Below are positions 1-9,189 of a DNA stretch of 64,000 nt, piece after piece. The position numbers and the translations under genes are program-made. The stretch is from a bacterium BRH_c32. GTDB lineage: Bacteria; Bacteroidota; Ignavibacteria; Ignavibacteriales; Melioribacteraceae. The stretch covers positions 62,001 to 126,000 of the forward strand of contig LOEU01000030.1 in assembly GCA_001516025.1 (NCBI GenBank), written 5' to 3'. The first letter of the stretch is position 1, and every line of letters starts with the position of its first letter. Under the pieces are notes generated by a model. That model saw only the letters and a list, made by a program, of their open reading frames with translations. It was not told where the DNA came from and ran no database searches.

Positions 1-645
1 TCAGTTACATCAATTTTCGAGCATTTCTTTTTTGTAAATGAACTTACTCGTTTAGGTGTAAAGTTCGTAAGTCTTGCTCCAAGGTTTATTGGGGATTTTG
101 AAAAAGGCATTGATTATAAAGGAGATTTAGCAATATTCAAAGAAGAATATCTAAAGCATCACCAGGTAGTAAAACATTTTGGAAATTATAAATTAAGTCT
201 TCATTCCGGAAGCGATAAGTTTTCTGTTTATGCTGTAATTGGATCGATACCAAATACAATTACTCATGTAAAGACAGCAGGGACGAGCTATTTAGAAGCA
301 CTTCGCGTAACTGCAATTAAAGAACCGAAACTCTTCCGTGAGATATTGGAATTCTCAAGAGGACTATATGAGAATGAGAAAAAGACTTATCATGTATCAG
401 CGGATTTGAATAGTGTTTCGCCGGCTGATAAATATAGCGACGAGCAACTAATTGATTTATTTAGCCAAGATGATGCTCGCCAAGTTCTTCACGTTACTTT
501 TGGAAGTGTACTCACTTCAGTTGATGAAGCCGGGAAATATCTTTTCAAGGAAAGAATCATTAACTGCTTAAAAGAAAATGAAGATGTACATTATGATGTA
601 TTAATAAAACATTTTAATAAACATTTAGAACCATTTAAAAAATGA
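1..645 (+). CDS. uxaE: Tagaturonate epimerase, C-terminal part (5' end outside window)
   Basis: The reading frame is open from base 1 and ends at TGA 643-645, so only about the last 214 residues are visible. The stretch LHSGSDKFSVY (around residues 70-80 of the visible part) is the conserved block I associate with the UxaE family, which interconverts D-tagaturonate and D-fructuronate in galacturonate catabolism. The position at the head of a uronate operon (KDPG aldolase, fructuronate reductase-type SDR, KduI, KduD downstream) agrees. The stop overlaps the start of the next gene (ATGA), implying translational coupling. An in-frame TTG at 346 is internal and not a gene start. Confidence 0.8.
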   Translation, partial: SVTSIFEHFFFVNELTRLGVKFVSLAPRFIGDFEKGIDYKGDLAIFKEEYLKHHQVVKHFGNYKLSLHSGSDKFSVYAVIGSIPNTITHVKTAGTSYLEALRVTAIKEPKLFREILEFSRGLYENEKKTYHVSADLNSVSPADKYSDEQLIDLFSQDDARQVLHVTFGSVLTSVDEAGKYLFKERIINCLKENEDVHYDVLIKHFNKHLEPFKK

Positions 646-1283
646 ATAGACAAGAATTAACCGATGAGGTTATTAAAAGGAAGGCAGTTGCCGTCCTAAG
701 AATAAAAGATGAAAACAAATTAAAAAATGTAATTCAAGCAATTTATGATGGCGGAATTACTTGTATCGAAATTACTATGACAGTTCCGAATGCTATTTTG
801 CTTATTGAAAAGATGTCAGAAGAATTTAAGGAGAAAGTAATTATCGGAGTCGGAACAATACTCGAGGCAACAACTGCTGAATCTGCGATTAAAGCCGGTG
901 CTAAATATGTTGTAAGTCCGATTTACAAAAAAGAGATAATTGATATTGCGCATAAGTTTGATGTCCCGGCAATGACAGGATGTTTTTCTCCTACTGAAAT
1001 ACAAACCGCTTATGAAGCAGGAGCGGATATAATAAAGGTATTCCCGGCTGATGTATTGGGTATGAATTTTTTCAAAGGAATTCTTGCCCCAATGCCGCAT
1101 CTTAAATTGATGCCCACAGGTGGAGTAACTTTAACTAATGCAGGTGAATGGATTAAAGCAGGTGCTGTTGCTGTCGGTGTTGGATCAGCTTTAACCGATA
1201 AAAAATCTATCGAATCGAACGACTATAAAAAAATTACAGAGAATGCCATTTCAATAATGGATTCAATTAAAAATATTTTTTAA
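642..1283 (+). CDS. eda: KDPG/KHG aldolase
   Basis: 213 residues, the usual length of 2-dehydro-3-deoxy-phosphogluconate aldolase, which splits KDPG into pyruvate and glyceraldehyde 3-phosphate in the cytoplasm. It is a TIM-barrel class I aldolase: the base Glu43 sits in CIEITM, the phosphate-loop block GVGTIL is at 69-74, and the Schiff-base Lys132 is in IIKVFPAD; MPTGGV closes the phosphate site. It starts 4 bp inside the upstream epimerase gene (ATGA). It is the final step of the uronate route encoded around it; the KDG kinase needed to make its substrate is not in this window. Confidence 0.93.
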   Translation: MNRQELTDEVIKRKAVAVLRIKDENKLKNVIQAIYDGGITCIEITMTVPNAILLIEKMSEEFKEKVIIGVGTILEATTAESAIKAGAKYVVSPIYKKEIIDIAHKFDVPAMTGCFSPTEIQTAYEAGADIIKVFPADVLGMNFFKGILAPMPHLKLMPTGGVTLTNAGEWIKAGAVAVGVGSALTDKKSIESNDYKKITENAISIMDSIKNIF

Positions 1284-1295
1284 AAAGGTGATAAA

Positions 1296-2141
1296 ATGAA
1301 AATTGATTTTTCAGATATTAATGGAAAAGTATGTGTACTTACCGGAGGATGCGGAGTGTTCGGAAGAGTATTCGGTCAAGCAATGGTGGAAGCCGGAGCG
1401 AAATTAGTAATTATGGATTATAAACAGGGGAGATGCGATGAATGCTGTATGGATATTTTCAAGAAAAAAGGCGATTCTGTTATGTGCGTTATCGGCAATG
1501 TTCTTGAAAAAGATTCTTTAGTAGAAGCTAAAAAAGAGATAAATGAAAAATTCGGGAAAATTGATATTCTCATTAATGCTGCAGGCGGTAATGCCCCTAC
1601 TGCAACAACTAAAGATGAGTTTATTAATTTTGAGAACCTTAATAATTTAGAAAAAACATTTTTCGGATTAGACATACAAGGATTCCGAAGTGTATTTGAT
1701 CTCAATTTCCTGGGTACTGTTTTACCAACAATGGTATTTGCAGAGGATATGATTAATCGTGGCGGCTCAATAATCAATATCTCTTCTATGAATTCATTTA
1801 GACCGCTTACTAAGATTCCGGCATATTCAGCTGCAAAAGCATCTATTAATAATCTTACTCAATGGCTTGCTGTTCACTTTGCAAAAACCAATATCAGAGT
1901 TAATGCAATTGCACCGGGATTCTTTTTAACTAAGCAAAATGAATTTTTATTAATAGATGAAAATACCAAAGAACTAACCCCAAGGGGGAATAAAATTATT
2001 GCTCAAACTCCAATGGGGAAATTTGGCAAACCGGAAGACTTGATAGGGTTGCTTCTATATCTTAGCTCCGATATTTCTAAATTTGTTACAGGTGTTATTA
2101 TCCCTGTCGATGGCGGATTTAGTTCGTATAGCGGTGTTTAA
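1296..2141 (+). CDS. SDR-family D-mannonate oxidoreductase (fructuronate reductase-like)
   Basis: 281-residue short-chain dehydrogenase. The nucleotide-binding motif TGGCGVFG is at residues 16-23, NAAGG at 94-98, and the catalytic Ser163/164, Tyr177 and Lys181 are in place (YSAAK). SDR proteins of this length and sequence in uronate clusters reduce D-fructuronate to D-mannonate in place of the classical long-chain UxuB. A GGTG ribosome site lies 7 bp before ATG. It sits 12 bp after the aldolase gene in the same operon. The substrate is inferred from neighbours; another keto-sugar acid is possible. Confidence 0.75.
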   Translation: MKIDFSDINGKVCVLTGGCGVFGRVFGQAMVEAGAKLVIMDYKQGRCDECCMDIFKKKGDSVMCVIGNVLEKDSLVEAKKEINEKFGKIDILINAAGGNAPTATTKDEFINFENLNNLEKTFFGLDIQGFRSVFDLNFLGTVLPTMVFAEDMINRGGSIINISSMNSFRPLTKIPAYSAAKASINNLTQWLAVHFAKTNIRVNAIAPGFFLTKQNEFLLIDENTKELTPRGNKIIAQTPMGKFGKPEDLIGLLLYLSSDISKFVTGVIIPVDGGFSSYSGV

Positions 2142-2147
2142 TAATTT

Positions 2148-2177
2148 TTTGAAAATTATATTTACTTCATAAAATTG
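2148..2177 (+). promoter_or_regulatory. Possible internal Bacteroidota-type promoter before the PFK gene
   Basis: A TTTG (2148-2151) is followed after 18 bp by TAAAATTG (2170-2177), one mismatch from the TAnnTTTG -7 element. It lies in the 60-bp gap before the phosphofructokinase gene, the largest gap in the operon. The match is weak in an AT-rich region. Confidence 0.25.
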
Positions 2178-2201
2178 AATTTAATAATCAGGATAATATA
2201 A

Positions 2202-3482
2202 ATGCCTAAAAATGTTATTATTGCTCAATCAGGTGGACCTTCTCCTGTAATCAATAATTCACTTCGAGGAATTATTGATACATGCAAAATGTTCCCGGAA
2301 AAGTTCGGTAAAATTTATGCAGGCTGGCATGGGATTGAAGGTGTGCTAAAAGAAGAGTTATTAGATCTTTCAGCTCAAAGCGAAGATGAAATTGCTCTAC
2401 TTAGAACAACTCCCGCAGCGGGAAGTATCGGAACTTGTCGATATAAATTAAAAGATAAGCAGAAGAAAGATTTCGATAGGGTAATGGAAGTAATAAAAGC
2501 TCATGATATAGGATACTTTTTTTATATCGGTGGAAACGATTCGCAGCATACAGCTTTTAAGGTAAGCGAATTAGCAAAGGAAAAAGGATTAGAATTAGTC
2601 GCTACCGGTGTTCCAAAAACAATTGATAATGATGTAGGTGATAGCGAATTTAAATTAATTGATCATACTCCCGGATATGGAAGTGTTGCACGATATTGGT
2701 CTTATTTAGTTCAGAATGCAAATGAAGAGAATATGGGTTCAAGCCCTGCTGACCCGGTTCTTGTATTACAAGCAATGGGTCGAAAAATCGGATATATTCC
2801 TGCGGCAGCACGTCTTGCTGATCCTAATCGTGAAATACCTCTCCAAATTTATATGACTGAATCTAACGTATCAATTGAACAGCTTGCAGATAACGTAAAT
2901 GATCAATTGGTAAAAGACGGAAGATGTATTGTTGTAATTAGTGAAGGTTTTGATATAGGAGATATTGGGGAAGTAAAAGATGCTTTCGGTCATACTTCAT
3001 TCGGCTCAAGCAAAATGTCTGTTTATCAATCGGTAGTTAATTATCTAAACGCAAAAGGACTAAAAGCCAAAGGTGCTTCACGAGGTCAAGTAATGGGAAC
3101 AGATCAAAGAGATACTATGATTTATGCCTCTACGGTTGATTTAGACGAAGCTTATAAAGTTGGTCAGAAATCCGTTGAAATTGCAATGAATGAAGGTAAT
3201 GGTTGGATGGCGACTATACTACGCGAACCTGGATTTATCTATAATGTTAGATATGATAAAGTGCCTTTAGAAAGAGTTGCTCTTTCGGAGCGTTTCTTCC
3301 CTGAAAAATGGATAGCACCAAATAGATACGATGTTACGGATGAATTTATAAATTATGTTAGACCGTTAATAGGTGAAGATTGGGTTTCTGTACCATTGAT
3401 AAATGGTATTCAACGCTTTACAAAGTTCAAACCAATCTTTGCAGGTAAAAAACTTCCCGCATATATGCCGGAAGCTTATTAA
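2202..3482 (+). CDS. pfp: 6-phosphofructokinase, PPi-dependent type
   Basis: 426-residue phosphofructokinase-fold protein (SGGPSPVINN at 10-19). Two diagnostic sites point to pyrophosphate rather than ATP as phosphoryl donor: the GGDGS motif of ATP enzymes reads GGNDS (110-114), and PGTIDND reads PKTIDND (138-144), the Lys being the PPi-type signature. PPi-PFK is reversible and can also act on sedoheptulose 7-phosphate in organisms without transaldolase, which would fit the transketolase and 6-phosphogluconate dehydrogenase genes downstream in the same operon. The donor assignment is by motif only. Confidence 0.88.
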   Translation: MPKNVIIAQSGGPSPVINNSLRGIIDTCKMFPEKFGKIYAGWHGIEGVLKEELLDLSAQSEDEIALLRTTPAAGSIGTCRYKLKDKQKKDFDRVMEVIKAHDIGYFFYIGGNDSQHTAFKVSELAKEKGLELVATGVPKTIDNDVGDSEFKLIDHTPGYGSVARYWSYLVQNANEENMGSSPADPVLVLQAMGRKIGYIPAAARLADPNREIPLQIYMTESNVSIEQLADNVNDQLVKDGRCIVVISEGFDIGDIGEVKDAFGHTSFGSSKMSVYQSVVNYLNAKGLKAKGASRGQVMGTDQRDTMIYASTVDLDEAYKVGQKSVEIAMNEGNGWMATILREPGFIYNVRYDKVPLERVALSERFFPEKWIAPNRYDVTDEFINYVRPLIGEDWVSVPLINGIQRFTKFKPIFAGKKLPAYMPEAY

Positions 3483-3511
3483 ATATTTTATTAGAATTTT
3501 TTGGAGATGGT

Positions 3512-4405
3512 ATGATTGAAAATCCGCATAAAATTTTGGATGAATTAAAACCGGGAAAAGAATTTTTTATCGGTATCGATTCTGATGGATGTGTATTTGA
3601 TACAATGGAAATTAAACAGAAGGAATGTTTCTGTCCGCAATTTGTAAAACATTTCGGATTGCAGAGAGTATCTAAATATGCTCGTGAAACTTGGGAGTTT
3701 GTTAATCTTTATTCCAAGACAAGAGGAGTAAATAGATTCAATGCGCTAATTCGTGCAATCGATTTATTAAGCCAAAGAGAAGAAGTGAAATTGCGAAATG
3801 CAAAGATGCCCGATTTAACTCCCGTTATTGATTGGGTTGAAAAAGAATCAAAGCTTGGTAATCCTGCGCTTATTAACTACGCTGCTGAAGCCAATAACCC
3901 CGTTATAAGCCAAACATTAAATTGGTCGATAGAAGTAAATAAAGAGATTGAAGGATTGGTTTTTGATATTCCTCCATTTCCTTATGTGAATGAATCATTG
4001 GAAAAGATGAAAGCTAAAGCCGATTTAATAGTCGTTTCGCAAACCCCTGTCGAAGCCTTAAAAAGAGAATGGGAGGAACATAATATATCCGGATTTGTTA
4101 AATTGATAGCAGGTCAAGAATACGGGACAAAGAGCGAACATCTTAAATATGCCACTAAAGGAAAATATCCCGATAATAAAATTCTTATGATCGGCGATGC
4201 ACCGGGAGATTTAAAAGCAGCTAAATCTAATGGAGTTCTTTTTTATCCCATTAATCCGGGACATGAAGATAAATCTTGGAAAAAGTTTTACGAAGAAGCA
4301 TTGGATAAATTCTTTGCCGGCAGCTATCAAGGAGATTATGAAAATAATCTTATTTCTGAATTTGAAAAATATTTGCCTGAAAATCCAAATTGGAAGGTTG
4401 TTTAG
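3512..4405 (+). CDS. HAD-superfamily hydrolase (probable sugar phosphatase)
   Basis: 297 residues. The HAD nucleophile motif is GIDSDGCVFDT with Asp23 and Asp25, and the motif-IV acidic patch is MIGDAPGDLKAA near residue 230. The long insert between them (residues 40-170) forms a helical cap. Soluble, no signal peptide. It is placed between PFK and the LarA-like gene, with the TAG stop directly adjoining the next ATG, so it is probably co-translated with the racemase; a sugar-acid phosphate or side-product phosphatase is a reasonable guess, but the substrate cannot be read from the sequence. Confidence 0.75.
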   Translation: MIENPHKILDELKPGKEFFIGIDSDGCVFDTMEIKQKECFCPQFVKHFGLQRVSKYARETWEFVNLYSKTRGVNRFNALIRAIDLLSQREEVKLRNAKMPDLTPVIDWVEKESKLGNPALINYAAEANNPVISQTLNWSIEVNKEIEGLVFDIPPFPYVNESLEKMKAKADLIVVSQTPVEALKREWEEHNISGFVKLIAGQEYGTKSEHLKYATKGKYPDNKILMIGDAPGDLKAAKSNGVLFYPINPGHEDKSWKKFYEEALDKFFAGSYQGDYENNLISEFEKYLPENPNWKVV

Positions 4406-5683
4406 ATGCTACTATATGCACGTGGAAACGAAAATGATTTTTTAAGTGAAGACGATATACGAGAAGCGGTATATTCTTCATTAGAAAAATTAGGATATAA
4501 AAAGAAAGTCCTCGCTATTCCACCTGATTTTACAAGGTTTCATTCTCAAGCAGGAATACTTACACACTATTCTTTTAAGTATTATAAAGAATATATGACG
4601 GATATACTTCCAGCATTAGGTACTCACGTAGCTATGACAGAAAAGGAAATATCAACTATGTATCCCGGAATACCACAAGAATTATTTCGTGTTCATAATT
4701 GGAGAAGCGATCTCATAACTTTAGGTGAAGTACCCTCTGATTTTATTAAAGAAGTTTCCGAAGGTAAATTAAATTATTCTTGGCTCGCTCAAGTAAATAA
4801 AATATTAGTCGAAGGAGATTATGATCTGATATTATCAATCGGACAGGTAGTGCCTCACGAAGTTGTAGGAATGGCAAATTATAATAAAAATATATTTGTC
4901 GGAACCGGCGGTAAAGACGGGATAAATAAAAGTCATTTCCTTGGTGCAGTTTACGGAATGGAAAGAATGATGGGCAGAGCCGATACACCAGTTCGTAAAG
5001 TGCTAAATTATGCTTCTGATAATTTTGCTAAAGAACTGCCAATCATCTATATGCAAACTGTAATAGGTAAAGATGAATCGGGCGAATTAGTAATGCGAGG
5101 TTTATTTATAGGCGATGATTATGAGTGCTTCCGCCTTGCTGCAGAACTTTCTCAAAAAGTTAATTTTCAGATGCTTGATAAACCGTTAAAGAAAGTTGTG
5201 GTATATCTTGATGAGCATGAATTTAAAAGTACTTGGCTCGGGAATAAAAGTATTTATAGAACCAGAATGGCGATTGAGGATAATGGGGAATTAATTGTCC
5301 TTGCTCCGGGTCTTCATCAATTCGGTGAAGATAAAGAGATAGATCGATTAATAAGAAAGTATGGCTACGTTACCACTCCTGAGGTCTTGGATGCAGTTGA
5401 TAAAAATGAAGAACTTCAAAATAATCTAAGTGCCGCGGCTCATCTGATTCATGGTTCCTCTGAAAATAGATTTAAGATTACTTACTGTCCCGGACATATT
5501 TCTAAAGAGGAGATTAACAGCGTTAATTTTGATTATGCCGATTTAGGTATGATGATGAAAAAATATGACCCTGAAAAACTTCGCGATGGTATAAATATTA
5601 TGCCTGATGGTGAAGAGATTTTTTATGTTTCTAATCCGGCACTCGGATTATGGTCTTATAAAGATCGATTTATAAATAATTGA
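4406..5683 (+). CDS. LarA-like nickel-pincer racemase/epimerase family protein (DUF2088)
   Basis: 425 residues with the DUF2088/LarA architecture. PPDFTRFHSQAG (39-50) corresponds to the LarA DxTR block, and GTHVAMTEKEI plus RVHNW (72-98) to the region bearing LarA His108. The cofactor-binding residues His174, Lys184 and His200 of lactate racemase match His151, Lys161 and His177 here with identical spacing (10 and 26 residues), so the nickel-pincer site looks intact. LarA itself racemises lactate; in this sugar-acid operon a C2 epimerisation of an aldonate such as mannonate is more likely. The cofactor synthesis genes larB, larC and larE are not in the window. Confidence 0.75.
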   Translation: MLLYARGNENDFLSEDDIREAVYSSLEKLGYKKKVLAIPPDFTRFHSQAGILTHYSFKYYKEYMTDILPALGTHVAMTEKEISTMYPGIPQELFRVHNWRSDLITLGEVPSDFIKEVSEGKLNYSWLAQVNKILVEGDYDLILSIGQVVPHEVVGMANYNKNIFVGTGGKDGINKSHFLGAVYGMERMMGRADTPVRKVLNYASDNFAKELPIIYMQTVIGKDESGELVMRGLFIGDDYECFRLAAELSQKVNFQMLDKPLKKVVVYLDEHEFKSTWLGNKSIYRTRMAIEDNGELIVLAPGLHQFGEDKEIDRLIRKYGYVTTPEVLDAVDKNEELQNNLSAAAHLIHGSSENRFKITYCPGHISKEEINSVNFDYADLGMMMKKYDPEKLRDGINIMPDGEEIFYVSNPALGLWSYKDRFINN

Positions 5684-5703
5684 ATAAATAGGAGTAAATA
5701 ATT

Positions 5704-7155
5704 ATGAAAAAAGCTGATATTGGTCTCGTTGGTCTTGCGGTTATGGGTGAAAACTTAGTTCTCAATATGGAGAGCAAAGGTTTTACAGTCGCAGTATTTA
5801 ATCGTTCCTTGGACAAGGTTGATCATTTTGTTAATGGAAGAGGTAAAGGAAAAAACGTAATTGGGACTCATTCGATTGAAGAGTTTGTTAATTCAATTGC
5901 AACACCACGTAAAGTGATGCTTATGGTTAAAGCAGGTAAACCTGTGGATGATTTTATAGAACTATTAATACCTCTATTAGATAAAGGCGATATTATAATT
6001 GATGGTGGTAACTCACATTTCCCCGATACTACAAGAAGAACTAAATATGTTGAAGAGAAAGGATTATTATATATTGGAACAGGAGTATCAGGCGGAGAAG
6101 AGGGAGCACTAAAAGGTCCTTCAATTATGCCCGGTGGTTCTAAAGCAGCTTGGGAATCTGTTAAGCCAATTTTCCAATCTATTGCTGCAAAAGTGGATGA
6201 TGGAACTCCTTGCTGTGATTGGGTTGGCGAAAATGGTGCAGGTCATTTCGTTAAAATGGTGCATAACGGTATCGAATATGGCGATATGCAATTAATTTGC
6301 GAAGCTTATCAAATTATGAAAGATTATGTCGGTCTAAGTTATGATGAAATGTACCAAGTATTTAAAGAATGGAACGAAGGTGAATTGGATAGCTACCTAA
6401 TAGAAATCACAAGAGATATCTTGAATTTCAAAGATGAAGATGGAAGTCCTTTAGTAGAAAAAATCCTCGATACCGCAGGTCAAAAAGGTACAGGTAAATG
6501 GACAGTAATGGCATCGCTTGATGAAGGTGCTCCTCTTACATTAATCGGTGAAGCAGTTTATGGAAGAACTTTATCCTCACAAAAAGATGAAAGAGTGGAA
6601 GCAGCAAAAATTCTTTCCGGTCCGGTTCCAAAATTTGAAGGAGATAAAAAAGCATTCGTTGATGATTTAATGAGAGCTCTTTATGCTTCTAAGATTGTTT
6701 CTTATGCTCAAGGATATGTACTCATGCGCAATGCAGCTAAAGCGTATGGCTGGAACTTAAATTATGGTGGTATTGCTCTTATGTGGCGAGGCGGCTGTAT
6801 TATTCGATCTGTATTCTTAGGTAAGATAAAAACAGCTTTCGATAATAATCCGGAATTAACAAATCTATTGCTTGATCCTTTCTTCAAAGAGAAGATTGAA
6901 GAATCACAGGCAGCTTGGAGACGGGTTATTGCCAAATCTGTTGAAAACGGTATTTGGATTCCCGCTCTAAGTACAGCACTTAATTATTTTGATGGATTTA
7001 GAAACAATCGATTGCCTGCGAACTTATTGCAAGCTCAAAGAGATTATTTCGGTGCTCATACTTATGAAAGAATAGACAAACCTAGAGGTGAATTTTATCA
7101 TACAAATTGGACCGGTAGAGGTGGAGATACAGCATCTTCCACATATAATGTTTAA
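5704..7155 (+). CDS. gnd: 6-phosphogluconate dehydrogenase, decarboxylating
   Basis: 483 residues, full length for the homodimeric long form that oxidatively decarboxylates 6-phosphogluconate to ribulose 5-phosphate. Visible landmarks: Rossmann motif GLAVMGENL (10-18), substrate motif DGGNSHFPDT, the GVSGGEEGALKGPSIMPGG block, catalytic KMVHNGIEYGD, and the C-terminal GAHTYERIDKPRG. AGGAG precedes the start. It is a striking member of a uronate operon, where together with transketolase it links aldonate oxidation to pentose phosphates. Confidence 0.95.
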   Translation: MKKADIGLVGLAVMGENLVLNMESKGFTVAVFNRSLDKVDHFVNGRGKGKNVIGTHSIEEFVNSIATPRKVMLMVKAGKPVDDFIELLIPLLDKGDIIIDGGNSHFPDTTRRTKYVEEKGLLYIGTGVSGGEEGALKGPSIMPGGSKAAWESVKPIFQSIAAKVDDGTPCCDWVGENGAGHFVKMVHNGIEYGDMQLICEAYQIMKDYVGLSYDEMYQVFKEWNEGELDSYLIEITRDILNFKDEDGSPLVEKILDTAGQKGTGKWTVMASLDEGAPLTLIGEAVYGRTLSSQKDERVEAAKILSGPVPKFEGDKKAFVDDLMRALYASKIVSYAQGYVLMRNAAKAYGWNLNYGGIALMWRGGCIIRSVFLGKIKTAFDNNPELTNLLLDPFFKEKIEESQAAWRRVIAKSVENGIWIPALSTALNYFDGFRNNRLPANLLQAQRDYFGAHTYERIDKPRGEFYHTNWTGRGGDTASSTYNV

Positions 7156-7194
7156 ATTACCGAGTCAAATAAAAATTTTTATAGGTGGTTAATC

Positions 7195-9189
7195 GTGAAC
7201 AAAAATGGTATTGAACTCTTAAAGTTGGCAGGGAACACAATTCGCATTCTTTCGGCTGAAGGAGTTGAAAAGGCAAATTCAGGACATCCCGGTTTGCCTA
7301 TGGGTATGGCGGATGTTGCAGCTGTTTTATGGACTGAATTCTTGAAACATAATCCGGAAGATCCAAAATGGATTAATAGAGATCGATTTGTTCTTTCGGC
7401 AGGTCATGGTTCGATGCTTCTTTATTCCATGCTCCATCTTTCCGGTTATGATTGTACTATCGAAGATTTAAAATCGTTCAGACAATGGAATAGCCGCACT
7501 CCGGGTCATCCTGAATATGGTATGTTAGATGGTGTTGAGACTTCCACCGGGCCGCTCGGGCAAGGTTTGAGTAATGGTATAGGTATGGCTATTGCTGCTA
7601 AAATGATGAACGCTCGTTTCGATGATAATTTAATTGGTAACCATTTCATTTATGGGATAATGAGTGATGGCGATTTAATGGAAGGAATTTCTCATGAATC
7701 TGCTTCATTAGCCGGGCATCTCGGTCTTGGTAATATTATCTATTTCTATGATGATAATAATATTACAATTGAAGGAAATACATCACTATCGTTTTCAGAT
7801 AATACTGCTATGCGTTTTGAAGCTTATGGATGGCAGGTATTAAATATTACCGCTTATGATTATAATGCAATCAGAGAAGCGATTGTAGAGGGACAAAAAG
7901 AAACTTCTAAACCTACAATTATTATCACTAAATCTCATATCGGTTTTGGAAGTCCAAATAAAGTTGATACATCAGATGTTCATGGTTCGCCGCTTGGTAA
8001 AGCAGAATTAGAAATCACTAAAAAATATCTTGATTGGGATTTGGATAAAGAATTTTATGTACCTGAAAAAGTTGCTATACTTTTTGCAAATAGAAAAGAA
8101 GAGTTACAGAAAGAATATAATGAATGGAAAAACGATTTTAACGGATGGAGCAAAAAGAATCCTGATCAATTTGAACTATTAGAAAAATATTTAACCGGTT
8201 GGGTACCTGAAAATCTAGAAGAAGAATTATTAAAAGCAGCTCCGAAAGAACCCGCTGCCTCTAGAACCCTTTCGAGCAAAGTTATTCAAAAGATTGCCGA
8301 ATTAGTTCCTAGTTTTGTTGGAGGTTCTGCAGATCTTGCTCCTTCTACCAATACTTTTATGAAAGGATTTTCTGCAATATCGAAAGATGATTTTGCTGGA
8401 AAAAATTTCCATTTTGGTATCCGTGAGCATGCGATGGGTGCGATCGTAAATGGTCTCGCACTATATGGCGGATTTAAAGCATTCGGTTCAACATTTTTTG
8501 TATTCTCCGACTATATGCGCCCTACTATTCGATTAGCTTCAATTATGGAGTTGCCTGTAATTTATGTATTTACTCATGATAGTATATTCGTTGGCGAAGA
8601 TGGACCAACTCATGAACCGATTGAACATCTTGCAGTTCTTCGTGCAATCCCTCATGTAACGGTTTTTAGACCTGCTGATGGAGTGGAAACCGCTATGGCG
8701 TGGGCTTATGCATTGCGCAATACAAAAAATCCTGTTGCATTAATATTAACTCGTCAAAAAATTGAAGCATTTGAAAAAGATGCCGTTTTTAATCCGAATG
8801 ATATTCTCAAAGGTGCATACATTGTTTCTAAAGAGAAATCAGATAAACCTGATTTTGTAATCGCTGCCACTGGTTCAGAAGTCCCGGTTGCTGCTGATGC
8901 AAAAAAACTTTTGGAAAATGATTTTAATATTCGTGTTGTTTCAATTCCTTCAAAAGAAGTTTTTGAAAAACAGAGCGATGAATTTAAAAATAGTTTAGTC
9001 CCATCAGATGTACCCGTTGTTGTTATAGAAGCTGCTTCAATGATGGGATGGGGTGATCTATTCAGACAGAAACTTCTTCGTATTGGTATTGAACATTTTG
9101 GTGCTTCTGCTCCTTATAAGACTCTCGCTAAAGAATATGGCTTTACGGGAGAAAGTGTTGCAATTAAAATTAAAGAATGGGTAAAATAA
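7195..9189 (+). CDS. tkt: Transketolase
   Basis: 664 residues, full-length thiamine-diphosphate transketolase. Landmarks in order: GHPGLPMGMAD (substrate/TPP), GHGSMLLYSMLHL, GPLGQGLSNGIG, the TPP/metal motif SDGDLMEGISHE, the pyrimidine-domain Glu in FGIREHAMG, and EDGPTHEPIEHL. The start is GTG with AGGTGG 8-9 bp upstream. Its TAA stop shares a base with the ATG of kduI (TAATG), so the two are translationally coupled. With PPi-PFK and Gnd it forms a non-oxidative pentose phosphate set. Confidence 0.96.
   Translation: MNKNGIELLKLAGNTIRILSAEGVEKANSGHPGLPMGMADVAAVLWTEFLKHNPEDPKWINRDRFVLSAGHGSMLLYSMLHLSGYDCTIEDLKSFRQWNSRTPGHPEYGMLDGVETSTGPLGQGLSNGIGMAIAAKMMNARFDDNLIGNHFIYGIMSDGDLMEGISHESASLAGHLGLGNIIYFYDDNNITIEGNTSLSFSDNTAMRFEAYGWQVLNITAYDYNAIREAIVEGQKETSKPTIIITKSHIGFGSPNKVDTSDVHGSPLGKAELEITKKYLDWDLDKEFYVPEKVAILFANRKEELQKEYNEWKNDFNGWSKKNPDQFELLEKYLTGWVPENLEEELLKAAPKEPAASRTLSSKVIQKIAELVPSFVGGSADLAPSTNTFMKGFSAISKDDFAGKNFHFGIREHAMGAIVNGLALYGGFKAFGSTFFVFSDYMRPTIRLASIMELPVIYVFTHDSIFVGEDGPTHEPIEHLAVLRAIPHVTVFRPADGVETAMAWAYALRNTKNPVALILTRQKIEAFEKDAVFNPNDILKGAYIVSKEKSDKPDFVIAATGSEVPVAADAKKLLENDFNIRVVSIPSKEVFEKQSDEFKNSLVPSDVPVVVIEAASMMGWGDLFRQKLLRIGIEHFGASAPYKTLAKEYGFTGESVAIKIKEWVK

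Noticed and set aside
9177-9188. Upstream ATG for kduI inside the transketolase gene
   Set aside because: Starting at 9189 gives the family's MDVR start and zinc ligands offset by exactly one from E. coli KduI.
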